Source: Enterobacteriaceae bacterium UBA2655 | Lineage (GTDB): Bacteria; Pseudomonadota; Gammaproteobacteria; Enterobacterales; Enterobacteriaceae | Assembly (NCBI GenBank): GCA_002359495.1 | Contig: DENB01000002.1 | Span: forward strand, 10,093 to 21,682 | DNA: 11,590 nt | Reading direction: 5' to 3' | Shown here: piece after piece, positions 1 through 8,717 of the stretch | Layout: every line of letters starts with the position of its first letter | Position numbering within the stretch: position 1 is the first letter of the stretch | Position numbers and translations under genes: made by a program | The notes under the pieces: generated by a model | What the model saw: only the letters and a program-made list of their open reading frames with translations | Database searches by the model: none | Told to the model about the DNA's origin: nothing

Positions 1-2280
1 ATGCGTTATACGGAAATCCGTATGTCGAAAATCGCTCATGAGCTGATGGCCGACCTGGAAAAAGAGACCGTCGATTTCGTCCCGAACTACGACGGAACCG
101 AACAGATTCCTGAAGTGCTGCCGACCAAAATTCCTAACCTGCTGGTAAACGGTTCATCCGGCATCGCGGTAGGGATGGCGACAAACATTCCGCCGCATAA
201 CCTGACGGAAGTGATCAACGGCTGCCTGGCCTATATCGACGACGAGAACATCAGCGTCGAAGGCCTGATGGAATACATTCCCGGCCCCGACTTCCCGACC
301 GCCGCCATCATCAACGGCCGTCGCGGCATCGAGGAAGCCTACCGCACCGGTCGCGGCAAGATCTATATCCGCGCCCGCGGCGAAGTGGAAACCGATGCGA
401 AAACCGGCCGTGAAACCATCATCATTCACGAAATTCCTTATCAGGTGAACAAAGCGCGCCTGATCGAGAAGATCGCCGAGCTGGTGAAGGATAAGCGCGT
501 CGAGGGCATCAGCGCCCTGCGCGACGAATCCGACAAAGACGGCATGCGCATCGTGATCGAAGTGAAGCGCGACGCGGTCGGCGAGGTGGTGCTGAACAAC
601 CTCTACTCCCTGACGCAGCTGCAGGTCTCTTTCGGCATCAACATGGTCGCTCTGCATCAGGGCCAGCCGAAGATCATGACGCTCAAGGAGATCCTGGAAG
701 CCTTTGTGCGCCATCGTCGTGAAGTGGTGACGCGTCGTACCATTTTCGAACTGCGCAAAGCGCGCGATCGCGCCCATATCCTTGAAGGTTTAGCGATTGC
801 GCTGGCCAACATCGATCCGATTATCGAACTGATTCGCCGCGCGCCGACCCCGGCCGAAGCGAAAAGCGGTCTGATCGCCCAGGCGTGGGATCTCGGGCAC
901 GTCGCCGCCATGCTGGAGCGCGCTGGCGACGACGCGGCGCGTCCGGAGTGGCTGGAGCCGGAGTTCGGCATTCGCGAGGGCAAATATCACCTGACCGAAC
1001 AACAGGCGCAGGCGATCCTCGATCTGCGTCTGCAGAAGCTGACCGGGCTGGAGCATGAAAAACTGCTCGACGAATATAAAGCGCTGCTGGAGCAGATCGC
1101 CGAGCTGATCCACATCCTGCAAAGCGCCGAGCGCCTGATGGAAGTGATCCGCGAAGAGCTGGAAGCGATGCGCGACCAGTTCGGCGACGCGCGCCGTACT
1201 GAAATCACCGCCAACAGCGCCGATATCAATATCGAAGACTTGATCAACCAGGAAGATGTGGTGGTCACGCTGTCGCATCAGGGTTACGTCAAGTATCAGC
1301 CGCTGAGCGACTATGAAGCGCAGCGTCGCGGCGGCAAAGGCAAATCGGCCGCGCGTATTAAAGAAGAAGACTTTATCGATCGCCTGCTGGTGGCCAACAC
1401 CCATGACACCATCCTCTGCTTCTCCAGCCGGGGCCGTCTCTACTGGATGAAGGTCTACCAGCTGCCGGAAGCGAGCCGCGGCGCACGCGGACGTCCTATC
1501 GTCAACCTGCTGCCGCTGGAGGCGAATGAGCGTATCACCGCCATTCTGCCGGTACGCGAGTATGAAGAGGGGCTGAACATCTTCATGGCGACCGCCAGCG
1601 GCACCGTGAAGAAAACCGCGCTCTCCGAGTTCAGCCGTCCGCGCAGCGCCGGCATCATCGCCGTCAACCTGCGCGAAGATGACGAGCTGATCGGCGTGGC
1701 GCTGACCAACGGCAGCAACGAAGCGATGCTCTTCTCCGCGGCCGGTAAAGTGGTGCGCTTCTCCGAAACCGCTGTGCGCGCTATGGGCCGTACCGCTTCC
1801 GGGGTGCGCGGCATCAAGCTGGCGGACGGCGATCGCGTGGTGTCGTTAATCGTGCCGCGCGAAGAGGGGGCGATCCTCACCGTGACGCAGAACGGCTACG
1901 GCAAACGTACCGCGAACAGCGAGTATCCGACCAAATCGCGCGCCACCCAAGGGGTTATCTCCATCAAGGTCACCGATCGCAACGGGCCGGTTATCGGCGC
2001 CGTGCAGGTGGTGGATGGCGATCAGATTATGATGATCACCGACGCGGGCACGCTGGTGCGTACGCGCGTATCGGAAGTCAGCATCGTCGGTCGTAACACC
2101 CAGGGCGTAATCCTGATCCGTACCGCGGAAGAGGAAAACGTAGTCGGCCTGCAACGCGTCGCGGAGCCGGTTGCCGAAGACGAACTGGACGCCATCGATG
2201 GCAGCGTCGCGGAAGGGGAGGAGGATATCGCCCCGGAAGTGGAAACTGACGACGACGCGCCAGAAGCGGAAGAGGAGTAA
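1..2280 (+). CDS. gyrA: DNA gyrase subunit A, 3' part (5' end outside window)
   Basis: GyrA is the breakage-reunion subunit of the type II topoisomerase (A2B2) that introduces negative supercoils using ATP. The window opens inside the gene: the first codons read MRYTEIR, which corresponds to Met120 of E. coli GyrA, so visible residue n is residue n+119. The third codon is therefore the catalytic Tyr122, preceded by Arg121. The quinolone-resistance positions 83 and 87 lie upstream and cannot be read. Next come the winged-helix/tower part, the coiled coil with its gate region, and the C-terminal beta-pinwheel. The GyrA box QRRGGKG needed for DNA wrapping starts at visible residue 441 (560 in E. 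coli numbering, an exact match). The protein ends in the acidic tail typical of enterobacterial GyrA ([10 protein letters not shown]). Inferred full length is about 878 residues against 875 in E. coli. The reading frame is intact to a TAA stop. The ATG at position 1 is not the true start. Confidence 0.98.
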   Translation: MRYTEIRMSKIAHELMADLEKETVDFVPNYDGTEQIPEVLPTKIPNLLVNGSSGIAVGMATNIPPHNLTEVINGCLAYIDDENISVEGLMEYIPGPDFPTAAIINGRRGIEEAYRTGRGKIYIRARGEVETDAKTGRETIIIHEIPYQVNKARLIEKIAELVKDKRVEGISALRDESDKDGMRIVIEVKRDAVGEVVLNNLYSLTQLQVSFGINMVALHQGQPKIMTLKEILEAFVRHRREVVTRRTIFELRKARDRAHILEGLAIALANIDPIIELIRRAPTPAEAKSGLIAQAWDLGHVAAMLERAGDDAARPEWLEPEFGIREGKYHLTEQQAQAILDLRLQKLTGLEHEKLLDEYKALLEQIAELIHILQSAERLMEVIREELEAMRDQFGDARRTEITANSADINIEDLINQEDVVVTLSHQGYVKYQPLSDYEAQRRGGKGKSAARIKEEDFIDRLLVANTHDTILCFSSRGRLYWMKVYQLPEASRGARGRPIVNLLPLEANERITAILPVREYEEGLNIFMATASGTVKKTALSEFSRPRSAGIIAVNLREDDELIGVALTNGSNEAMLFSAAGKVVRFSETAVRAMGRTASGVRGIKLADGDRVVSLIVPREEGAILTVTQNGYGKRTANSEYPTKSRATQGVISIKVTDRNGPVIGAVQVVDGDQIMMITDAGTLVRTRVSEVSIVGRNTQGVILIRTAEEENVVGLQRVAEPVAEDELDAIDGSVAEGEEDIAPEVETDDDAPEAEEE

Positions 2281-2341
2281 GTCGGCGCTGGATGGCGCGC
2301 TTCATCAGCGACAGCGGTGAAGACACCGCCCGTGCTCTCGC

Positions 2342-2380
2342 AACGGCAGGAAAGGGCGACCTGACCTGCCGTTTTCTTTT
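2342..2380 (+). terminator. Intrinsic terminator downstream of gyrA
   Basis: A perfect 9-bp stem AACGGCAGG / CCTGCCGTT (2342-2350 with 2365-2373) encloses a second short stem, AGG/CCT, closed by a GCGA tetraloop of GNRA type. The right arm runs into a T-rich tract (TTTTCTTTT, ending 2380). It lies about 60 nt after the gyrA stop and before rcsC, which points the same way, so it should end the gyrA transcript and isolate rcsC. Confidence 0.85.
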
Positions 2381-2489
2381 GTCCTGACAGGGCGCCGTTC
2401 GGCCCTCCGCTGGCTTTTCTCGCCTGATAAAGCTAGTGTATGCGCATTCCTGACCATCACCCTGTCATCCTTGCCGTAGTGAGTTTGCC

Positions 2490-5339
2490 TTGAAATATCT
2501 TGTCTCCTTTCGAACCACGCTTCGAATCTCGCGCTATCTGTTTCGCGCGCTGGCGCTGCTGCTCTGGACGTTGGGAGCGGTGCTGACCGCGTTTTACATC
2601 ATCAGCGTTCTGCATGAAAAAGAGACGCAGGTGCGACAGGAGTTCGACAACAACTACGGTCAGACCGAAGGTTTCATCCGTCACTCCGCCGACATGATGC
2701 GCGAGCTGAAATATATCACCGAGAATCGTCTGACCAGCTCCGCCAGCGGCCTGGACATGTTCAGCGGCCCGCTGCCGGGCAAAGCGACGCTGCCGCAATA
2801 TTCGCCGCTGTTTTCCGACGCCGACTGTACCTCAATGAGCAACACCTGGCGCAACTCGCTGGAGTCTCTGAGCTACTTCATCAACTACTGGAAAAGCAAC
2901 TTCGCCTCCGCCTACGAGCTGAATCGGGTGCTGTTTATTGGCGGAGAGAGCCAGTGTCTGGCGGATTTCAGCATCGGCAGCAGCAACGTCGATCGCGAGC
3001 GCAGCATGAAATCGCTGCGCGAGCGCGTGTTGCGCTACCGCAACAGCAATGAAGAAGAGCGCCGCAATCCGCTCTGGTGGATCAGCGCCAGCGCGCAGCC
3101 CGGCGTGGGCAGTTATTACATGATGATGCCGGTCTACGTCGCCAATAAACTGCAGGCGCTGCTGGGCGTCGAGCAGAACATTCGGCTGGATGAGTTTATC
3201 CAGCCCGGCAGCCTGCCAATCGTGGCGACCATTGTCGATGAGAACGCCCGGCCGCTGCTGACCTCGCGGCGCGGCGGGGCCGGCTACTCGCTGGACGATC
3301 TGCCGGATGATAAAAGCTGGTTCGGTTATCTCGACAGCTACCGTCAGCTGGTGCTGAAAAAGCCGCTGCCGCCTTCCAGCCTCAGCGTGGTCTGGTCGGT
3401 TCCTACCGATGTGCTGGTGGGCCAGCTCCGGCTGATGATCATTAACGCGCTGCTGCTGAATATCCTCAGCGCGATTATCCTGTTTACTCTCGCCTGGCTG
3501 TTTGAACGGCGCATGTTTTTGCCGGCGGAAGATAACGCGCATCGTCTTGAAGAGCACGAGCAGTTTAACCGCAAAATCGTCGCCTCTGCGCCGGTGGGCA
3601 TCTGTATTCTGCGCACGCGGGACGGCACCAATATTCTCAGCAACGAGCTGGCGCACAACTACCTGACGCTGCTGACGCAGGAGGATCGCCAGCGGCTGAA
3701 TGAGATCATCGGCGCTCAACAGGTCAACTTCGTCGATATGCTGACCGGCAGCAACACCAACCTGCAAATCAGCTTCGTGCATTCGCGCTACCGCAATGAA
3801 AACGTCGCGATCTGCGTGCTGGTAGATGTCTCAGCGCGTGTGCGCATGGAGCAATCGCTGCAGGAGATGGCGCAGGCGGCGGAGCAGGCGAGCCAGTCGA
3901 AATCGATGTTCCTGGCGACCGTCAGCCATGAGCTGCGCACCCCGCTGTACGGCATTATCGGCAACCTGGATCTGTTGCAGACCAAAGCGCTGCCGAAAGG
4001 GGTCGAGTCGCTGGTCACGGCGATGAACAACTCCTCCAGCCTGCTGCTGAAGATCATCAGCGATATTCTCGACTTCTCGAAAATCGAATCTGAACAGTTA
4101 AAGATCGAGCCGCGCCCCTTCGCGCCGCGCGAGGTGATCACCCACATCGCCTCAAACTATTTGTCGCTGGTAATGAAAAAGCGCCTGACGCTCTACTGCT
4201 TTATCGAATATGACGTGCCGCTGTCGCTGAACGGCGATCCGCTGCGTCTGCAGCAGGTCATCTCCAACCTGCTGAATAACGCCATTAAATTCACCCACAC
4301 CGGCTGCATCATTCTTCACGCCTATGTGAAAGATGACTATCTCGCTTTCCGCGTGCGCGACACCGGCGTCGGCATCCCGGCGAAAGATCTGACCCGGCTG
4401 TTCGACCCTTTCTTCCAGGTCGGCAACGGCGTTCAGCGCAACTTCCAGGGAACCGGGCTTGGCCTCGCCATCTGCGAAAAGCTGATCAATATGATGGACG
4501 GCGACATTGAGGTCGATTCAGAACCCGGCATGGGCAGCCAGTTTATCGTGCGTATTCCTGTTTATCAGGGGCAGCCGTCGTTGCCGCCGGCGCTGGACGG
4601 GCTGCAGGAAAAACAGATCTGGCTGGAGATGCGCAACGACTACCTCGCCTGTTTCCTGATGCGCCTGCTGGAGCGGCAGGGGATTCAGGCGGCGCGTTTC
4701 GCCGGCGAGGCGGGAAGCGACGATGTGGTGCTGACCGACTACGATTTCGAACCGCCTCAGCCGCTGCGCGCCGTCATCAGGTTCAGCGGCGAACACAACG
4801 ATATGCCGCAGGAGCTGAGCCCTGGCCGCTGGGTGCACAGCACGGCGACGCCGCACGAACTGGCGGCGCTGCTGGGACGTATTTACCGCATCAGCATCGA
4901 CAGCGAGTTGACGCTGCCGTCGCAGCCGATCGCGGTTGACGACAGCGCCAGCAACGACGACATCATGGTGCTGATCGTCGACGATCATCCGATCAACCGC
5001 ATGCTGCTGTCGGAGCAGCTCGGCACGCTGGGCTTTCAGGTGAAAACGGCGCAGGACGGTGTGGACGCGCTGAACGTCATCAGCCGCAGCGAGATCGATA
5101 TCGTGCTGAGCGACGTCAATATGCCGAACATGGATGGCTATCGCTTAACGCAACGGCTGCGCCAGCTGGGCCATGCTTTTCCGGTGGTGGGGGTGACGGC
5201 GAACGCGCTGGCGGAAGAGAAACAGCGCTGTATGGAGGCGGGCATGGACAACTGCCTGTCGAAACCGGTTACGCTGGATGTGCTGAAAACCACGCTGGCG
5301 CGCTATGCCGAGCGAGTGCGGAAAAGCCGGGAAGGATAA
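2490..5339 (+). CDS. rcsC: Hybrid sensor histidine kinase RcsC of the Rcs phosphorelay
   Basis: Inner-membrane hybrid kinase that phosphorylates itself and passes phosphate through its own receiver to the Hpt domain of RcsD; it can also act as a phosphatase. The 949 residues equal the E. coli length as I recall it. Visible order: TM1 (about 19-41), periplasmic domain (about 44-312) with Cys113 and Cys156, both shared with E. coli; TM2 (about 313-338); PAS-like linker; HisKA with the H-box SHELRTPL and phospho-accepting His480; HATPase with N-box (NLLNNAIKFT), G1 (DTGVGIP) and G2 (GTGLGLAI); an RcsC-type alpha/beta/loop domain; and a receiver with acidic pair Asp831/Asp832, phospho-acceptor Asp875 and Lys925. 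The start is TTG at 2490, chosen because the N-terminus (MKYL-SFRTTL) matches E. coli RcsC and no nearby ATG does. Only a weak GTGAG sits before it (2479-2483). Its 3' end converges on rcsB. Confidence 0.97.
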   Translation: MKYLVSFRTTLRISRYLFRALALLLWTLGAVLTAFYIISVLHEKETQVRQEFDNNYGQTEGFIRHSADMMRELKYITENRLTSSASGLDMFSGPLPGKATLPQYSPLFSDADCTSMSNTWRNSLESLSYFINYWKSNFASAYELNRVLFIGGESQCLADFSIGSSNVDRERSMKSLRERVLRYRNSNEEERRNPLWWISASAQPGVGSYYMMMPVYVANKLQALLGVEQNIRLDEFIQPGSLPIVATIVDENARPLLTSRRGGAGYSLDDLPDDKSWFGYLDSYRQLVLKKPLPPSSLSVVWSVPTDVLVGQLRLMIINALLLNILSAIILFTLAWLFERRMFLPAEDNAHRLEEHEQFNRKIVASAPVGICILRTRDGTNILSNELAHNYLTLLTQEDRQRLNEIIGAQQVNFVDMLTGSNTNLQISFVHSRYRNENVAICVLVDVSARVRMEQSLQEMAQAAEQASQSKSMFLATVSHELRTPLYGIIGNLDLLQTKALPKGVESLVTAMNNSSSLLLKIISDILDFSKIESEQLKIEPRPFAPREVITHIASNYLSLVMKKRLTLYCFIEYDVPLSLNGDPLRLQQVISNLLNNAIKFTHTGCIILHAYVKDDYLAFRVRDTGVGIPAKDLTRLFDPFFQVGNGVQRNFQGTGLGLAICEKLINMMDGDIEVDSEPGMGSQFIVRIPVYQGQPSLPPALDGLQEKQIWLEMRNDYLACFLMRLLERQGIQAARFAGEAGSDDVVLTDYDFEPPQPLRAVIRFSGEHNDMPQELSPGRWVHSTATPHELAALLGRIYRISIDSELTLPSQPIAVDDSASNDDIMVLIVDDHPINRMLLSEQLGTLGFQVKTAQDGVDALNVISRSEIDIVLSDVNMPNMDGYRLTQRLRQLGHAFPVVGVTANALAEEKQRCMEAGMDNCLSKPVTLDVLKTTLARYAERVRKSREG

Positions 5340-5349
5340 GAGGAGAACA

Positions 5350-5380
5350 GCGCAAAGCGGCCATGCCAGCCGCTTTGCGC
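5350..5380. terminator. Stem-loop between convergent rcsC and rcsB, probable bidirectional terminator
   Basis: A perfect 11-bp inverted repeat, GCGCAAAGCGG / CCGCTTTGCGC (5350-5360 with 5370-5380), has a 9-nt loop. It sits 11 nt after the rcsC stop and 12 nt beyond the rcsB stop on the other strand. Neither flank has a clean run of T; the minus-strand side is only pyrimidine-rich (TGTTCTCCTCTT). A shared terminator or 3'-end stabilising hairpin is therefore inferred from position and stem strength. Confidence 0.6.
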
Positions 5381-5391
5381 CGAGTGGTTCG

Positions 5392-6042
5392 CTACTCTTT
5401 ATCGGCCTGCGTTGCGCTGACCGAAGAGAGGTAGTTCAGCAGGGCGATATCGTTATCCACGCCCAGCTTCATCATCGCCGATTTTTTCTGGCTGCTGATG
5501 GTCTTGATGCTGCGGTTGAGTTTTTTCGCGATTTCCGTCACCAGGAAACCTTCGGCAAACAGGCGCAGCACTTCGCTCTCTTTCGGCGAGAGACGCTTGT
5601 CGCCGTAGCCGCCCGCGCTGATCCTTTCCAGCAGTTTCGCCACGCTTTCCGGGGTATATTTCTTCCCTTTCTGCAGGGCAGCCAGCGCTTTCGGCAGATC
5701 GGTCGGCGCGCCTTGCTTCAGAACAATACCTTCAATATCGAGATCGAGCACGGCACTCAGGATCGCCGGGTTATTGTTCATAGTCAGAACGATAATCGAC
5801 AGATCGGGATAGTGACGTTTGATATATTTGATCAGCGTAATGCCGTCGCCATACTTCTCGCCTGGCATCGACAGATCGGTGATCAGGACGTTGGCGTCCA
5901 GTTTGGAAAGGCTGTTAATCAGTGCTGTCGAGTCTTCGAACTCACCTACAACGTTAACCCACTCAATCTGTTCCAGAGATTTACGAATACCAAACAGAAC
6001 GATTGGATGGTCATCGGCGATAATTACATTCAGGTTATTCAT
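5392..6042 (-). CDS. rcsB: Response regulator RcsB (NarL/FixJ family)
   Basis: DNA-binding output regulator of the Rcs phosphorelay. Phosphorylated as a homodimer, or paired with auxiliary proteins such as RcsA, it controls capsule, motility and envelope-stress genes. The 216-residue protein matches E. coli RcsB over nearly its full length. Receiver domain at about 1-124 with Asp10/Asp11, phospho-acceptor Asp56 in TDLSMPG, Thr87 and Lys109. LuxR-type helix-turn-helix at about 150-200 (LSPKESEVLRLFAEG through SIKTISSQKKSAM), including Lys154 and Lys180, reported acetylation sites in E. coli. The start MNNLNVIIADDHP at 6042 is the family start. A longer in-frame start at 6123 would add 27 residues inside rcsD and is rejected. 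An AAGG at 10 nt before the ATG lies within the last rcsD codons, and only 1 nt separates the rcsD stop from this ATG, so translational coupling is likely. An internal promoter in rcsD is known in E. coli but was not located here. Confidence 0.98.
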   Translation of the reverse strand: MNNLNVIIADDHPIVLFGIRKSLEQIEWVNVVGEFEDSTALINSLSKLDANVLITDLSMPGEKYGDGITLIKYIKRHYPDLSIIVLTMNNNPAILSAVLDLDIEGIVLKQGAPTDLPKALAALQKGKKYTPESVAKLLERISAGGYGDKRLSPKESEVLRLFAEGFLVTEIAKKLNRSIKTISSQKKSAMMKLGVDNDIALLNYLSSVSATQADKE

Positions 6043-6043
6043 C

Positions 6044-8698
6044 TTATTGGTTACCTTGCTGCAGCAGTTCGTTGACGTAACGGTCAATGTCACTGGTGGT
6101 ATTTTTAATGTATGAATCGTCACAGGCTTTAATGTGCTGTTCTAACTCTTCACAAAGCTGTTTGCCCGGAAGCAAATTTAACATGGCAAACACGCCTTTC
6201 AGGCGATGCGCTGTCTGAGCAAGCGAGGGGTAATCCTTTTCCGCCGACTCAGTATACAGTCTCTTTACATCATCCGGTACTGTCTCTACAAACAGCTGAA
6301 AGTAGCCGCCGCTCAACAGCGGCGACGGGGATTCGGGTTCAGCGTCGTCCTCCATCACATCATGGGCCAGCTGCTTCTCAATCAGGGCCAGCAATGCGTC
6401 AAGCAGCGCATTGCTGAGATTGAAATTGACCCGGTACTGCCGTTCGCTCAGCGCGTGGTAGCCCGGTTCGTCGTCGGCCAGCAGCAGCGACCAGTCGCTC
6501 ATTTTGCCGGGATCGTCGGTGATCAGCAGATCGTGATCCTGGCCCGAAATACGTTCATCCGGGGTAAGACATTTCGCGCCCCAGTTCTCCAGATGGCGAC
6601 AGACGATTTTATGCACGTCCTCCATGGCGATCTCCACCAGCACGGCGACATCCTCCAGCAGTTTCTCTTCCTGCTGCGTCTGCTGCTCCTGCGCCATCGG
6701 CAGCTGAATGGCATAACGCGTGCCGATATCCGGTTTGGCCAGGATATCCAGCGTGCCGCCCATCTGTTTGCAGAGCTGCTTGCAGAGAAAGAAAGCCATG
6801 CCGGAGGCGTGACCGTAGCGGTCGTGGGCGGTGTCGCCGAGGAAGGGAAAATCGACGTTCGCCAGCTCGTCGATATTCAGTCCGGCGCCGGTATCGGTCA
6901 GCTGGAAGGTCAGGCGGTCGGGGTGGGCCTCGGCGGCTTTCACCTCAAGGGTGATTTTCCCCCAGCTGGTGGTGATCAGAGCGTAATGCATCAGCGTGGC
7001 GAGCACTTTACGCACCGCGCGTCGATCGCCGAAGCGCAGCTCGTCGTTGGGCTGATGGTTATTGATCACCAGCGACAGCCCCTTGCGACGCATCAGCGGC
7101 AGAATATCCAGCGCTATCTCGTCCAGCATTTCCTGCAGATTGAAAACCACCGCATCGGGCGACCAGTCATGCGCTTCCAGGCGGTTCAGCAGCACGATAT
7201 CGTCCACCAGCCGGTAAAGTTCCTGACTCTCTTCCAGCACATCAAGCACCGCTTCGTCGTTGTCGCGCTGGCTGAGCTGCACCAGCTGCGCCACGATCTG
7301 CTCCAGTGGACGGTTAAGCGCGTGGCCGAGATTGTGCAAAAGCTGCTGACGCATCTGGTGGTTGCGATCCAGCACCTGTTGCGCTTTCTGCATCTTCTTG
7401 TTGACCAGCAGTTCGCGATCCTGATCGCGCATCATAAACAGCTGGGTATGCGGCGACAGCACGCTGCGCGCATGGCGAATCTCATACACTTCATTATTAA
7501 TGGTGGCCTGCAACACGCCCTGATGCTGATCGGACATATTGATGATCTTCTGCAAATTCAGGTGCGGAAGCAGATGTTCGGCGATTTTATTGCTGAGAAT
7601 GGTGCGGTTGCTGGCGAAGTCATACACCAGCAGGCCGACCGGCAGGCTGGCGACGATCTCCTCGTTGAGGACGCGCAGCGAATCGAGTTCCGCGCTCTGG
7701 TTCTCATTAGGACGCAGCGACTGCTGGCGCAGAAACAGCATGCCGCTGATCGACATCAGGAACAGCAGCAGGTTAATTAGCAGCGGCCAGAGCAGGTTAT
7801 GCAGCGTATCCATCACCAGACTGCCGATCGAGACGCGATAAACCAGCTGGAGCGGGGTGCTGGGCAGCGAGGCGGCGATCTCCAGATTGGGATTCGCCAG
7901 CGAAATCCGGGTATTCTCCGTCTCTTCCTCGTCGTTGCTGGTGGTCAGCGTGCTGTCCTGACGCAGCTGGAAATTCTCCAGCGGCATGTTGCGCGGGATC
8001 AGATCGTTGATGGGCAGGTCGAACGCGACCACGGTCGCCAGATGGCCCGGCTGATTAAAAGTGGTGCGCAGGGTAAAATAGTGGTCATTCTGCCAGGCGA
8101 AATGGCGCAGCGGCGAAAAGCTTTCGCGTTCGTCCAGCGCGTTGGCCTGCTGCAACATCTCCGCCCGGCGCGCATCCACCAGCGAGTTAATCGCGCTCTC
8201 TTTATAGCGCGTCGCCATATCCTTCAGCGGCAGGGTGGAGATCATAATCAGGCTGTTGTCCTGACCATTAAGAAAGTACATCGACCAGGTGGGGTTTTCC
8301 GCGCCCCAGAGCGTGTCGAGATAGTTCGACATGCGCATCGTCATATCCAGCGTGCTGCTGTCGTGCGAGCCGAAAATCAGCGCTTCGGTTTTGCGCCGCG
8401 TCTTTTCCAGATAGTAAACGTCGGGACGCAGGCGCGTCTCCTGCAGAGTGCTGGCCGGCGGCGTACCGGCAGCGCTGGTCGCCAGGTTCTCATAAATCTG
8501 CCAGGTGGCGAAGCGCCAGGCGTCGATACGCTTCTGAACCGCATGGGAGAGATCGATCATCGCGTAGCGTTTGTCGGTAAGCCAGGCGTTAACGGCGTTA
8601 TGCACCATAAAGCCGAGCGCCAGTAACAGCACCAGATTGAAAACGATAAAAAAACGGGTGACGTTGCTGGACGTCAAAGGAAACTTATAGGGCAACAT
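6044..8698 (-). CDS. rcsD: Phosphotransfer intermediate RcsD (former YojN)
   Basis: Inner-membrane protein that carries phosphate from the RcsC receiver to RcsB through a C-terminal Hpt domain. It is also the component contacted by the inhibitor IgaA in E. coli. With the ATG at 8698 it has 884 residues (E. coli 890). Order: TM1 about 13-34; periplasmic domain rich in family-conserved blocks (ALIFGSHDSSTL, EMLQQANALDERESFS); TM2 about 298-322; PAS-like segment; HisKA-like and HATPase-like domains; RcsC-like alpha/beta/loop domain; Hpt with AQTAHRLKGVFAMLNL, where the phospho-accepting His is residue 831. The ATPase part is degenerate: no N-box Asn (TLMHYALITT) and no G2 glycines, although DTGAGL remains. 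His459 sits at the kinase-box position, which is odd. A TTG at 8728 would give 894 residues and an 11-nt overlap with the MFS gene. ATG is preferred because of codon type and an AGG 12 nt upstream, but the choice is open. Confidence 0.96.
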   Translation of the reverse strand: MLPYKFPLTSSNVTRFFIVFNLVLLLALGFMVHNAVNAWLTDKRYAMIDLSHAVQKRIDAWRFATWQIYENLATSAAGTPPASTLQETRLRPDVYYLEKTRRKTEALIFGSHDSSTLDMTMRMSNYLDTLWGAENPTWSMYFLNGQDNSLIMISTLPLKDMATRYKESAINSLVDARRAEMLQQANALDERESFSPLRHFAWQNDHYFTLRTTFNQPGHLATVVAFDLPINDLIPRNMPLENFQLRQDSTLTTSNDEEETENTRISLANPNLEIAASLPSTPLQLVYRVSIGSLVMDTLHNLLWPLLINLLLFLMSISGMLFLRQQSLRPNENQSAELDSLRVLNEEIVASLPVGLLVYDFASNRTILSNKIAEHLLPHLNLQKIINMSDQHQGVLQATINNEVYEIRHARSVLSPHTQLFMMRDQDRELLVNKKMQKAQQVLDRNHQMRQQLLHNLGHALNRPLEQIVAQLVQLSQRDNDEAVLDVLEESQELYRLVDDIVLLNRLEAHDWSPDAVVFNLQEMLDEIALDILPLMRRKGLSLVINNHQPNDELRFGDRRAVRKVLATLMHYALITTSWGKITLEVKAAEAHPDRLTFQLTDTGAGLNIDELANVDFPFLGDTAHDRYGHASGMAFFLCKQLCKQMGGTLDILAKPDIGTRYAIQLPMAQEQQTQQEEKLLEDVAVLVEIAMEDVHKIVCRHLENWGAKCLTPDERISGQDHDLLITDDPGKMSDWSLLLADDEPGYHALSERQYRVNFNLSNALLDALLALIEKQLAHDVMEDDAEPESPSPLLSGGYFQLFVETVPDDVKRLYTESAEKDYPSLAQTAHRLKGVFAMLNLLPGKQLCEELEQHIKACDDSYIKNTTSDIDRYVNELLQQGNQ

Positions 8699-8717
8699 AG
8701 CTATCAGGCACCTGAAA

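Noticed and set aside
2389..2406. AGGGC/GCCCT hairpin after the gyrA terminator
   Set aside because: Only 5 bp with an 8-nt loop and no T-run directly after it; the upstream hairpin is the better terminator.
5305..6075. 256-codon plus-strand frame across the rcsC end and opposite rcsB
   Set aside because: It overlaps the conserved RcsC C-terminus and is antisense to all of rcsB. No independent support.
6206..7780. 524-codon plus-strand frame opposite rcsD
   Set aside because: It lies fully antisense to well-conserved rcsD and is His/Gln-rich, as expected from the complement of GC-rich codons; no family resemblance.
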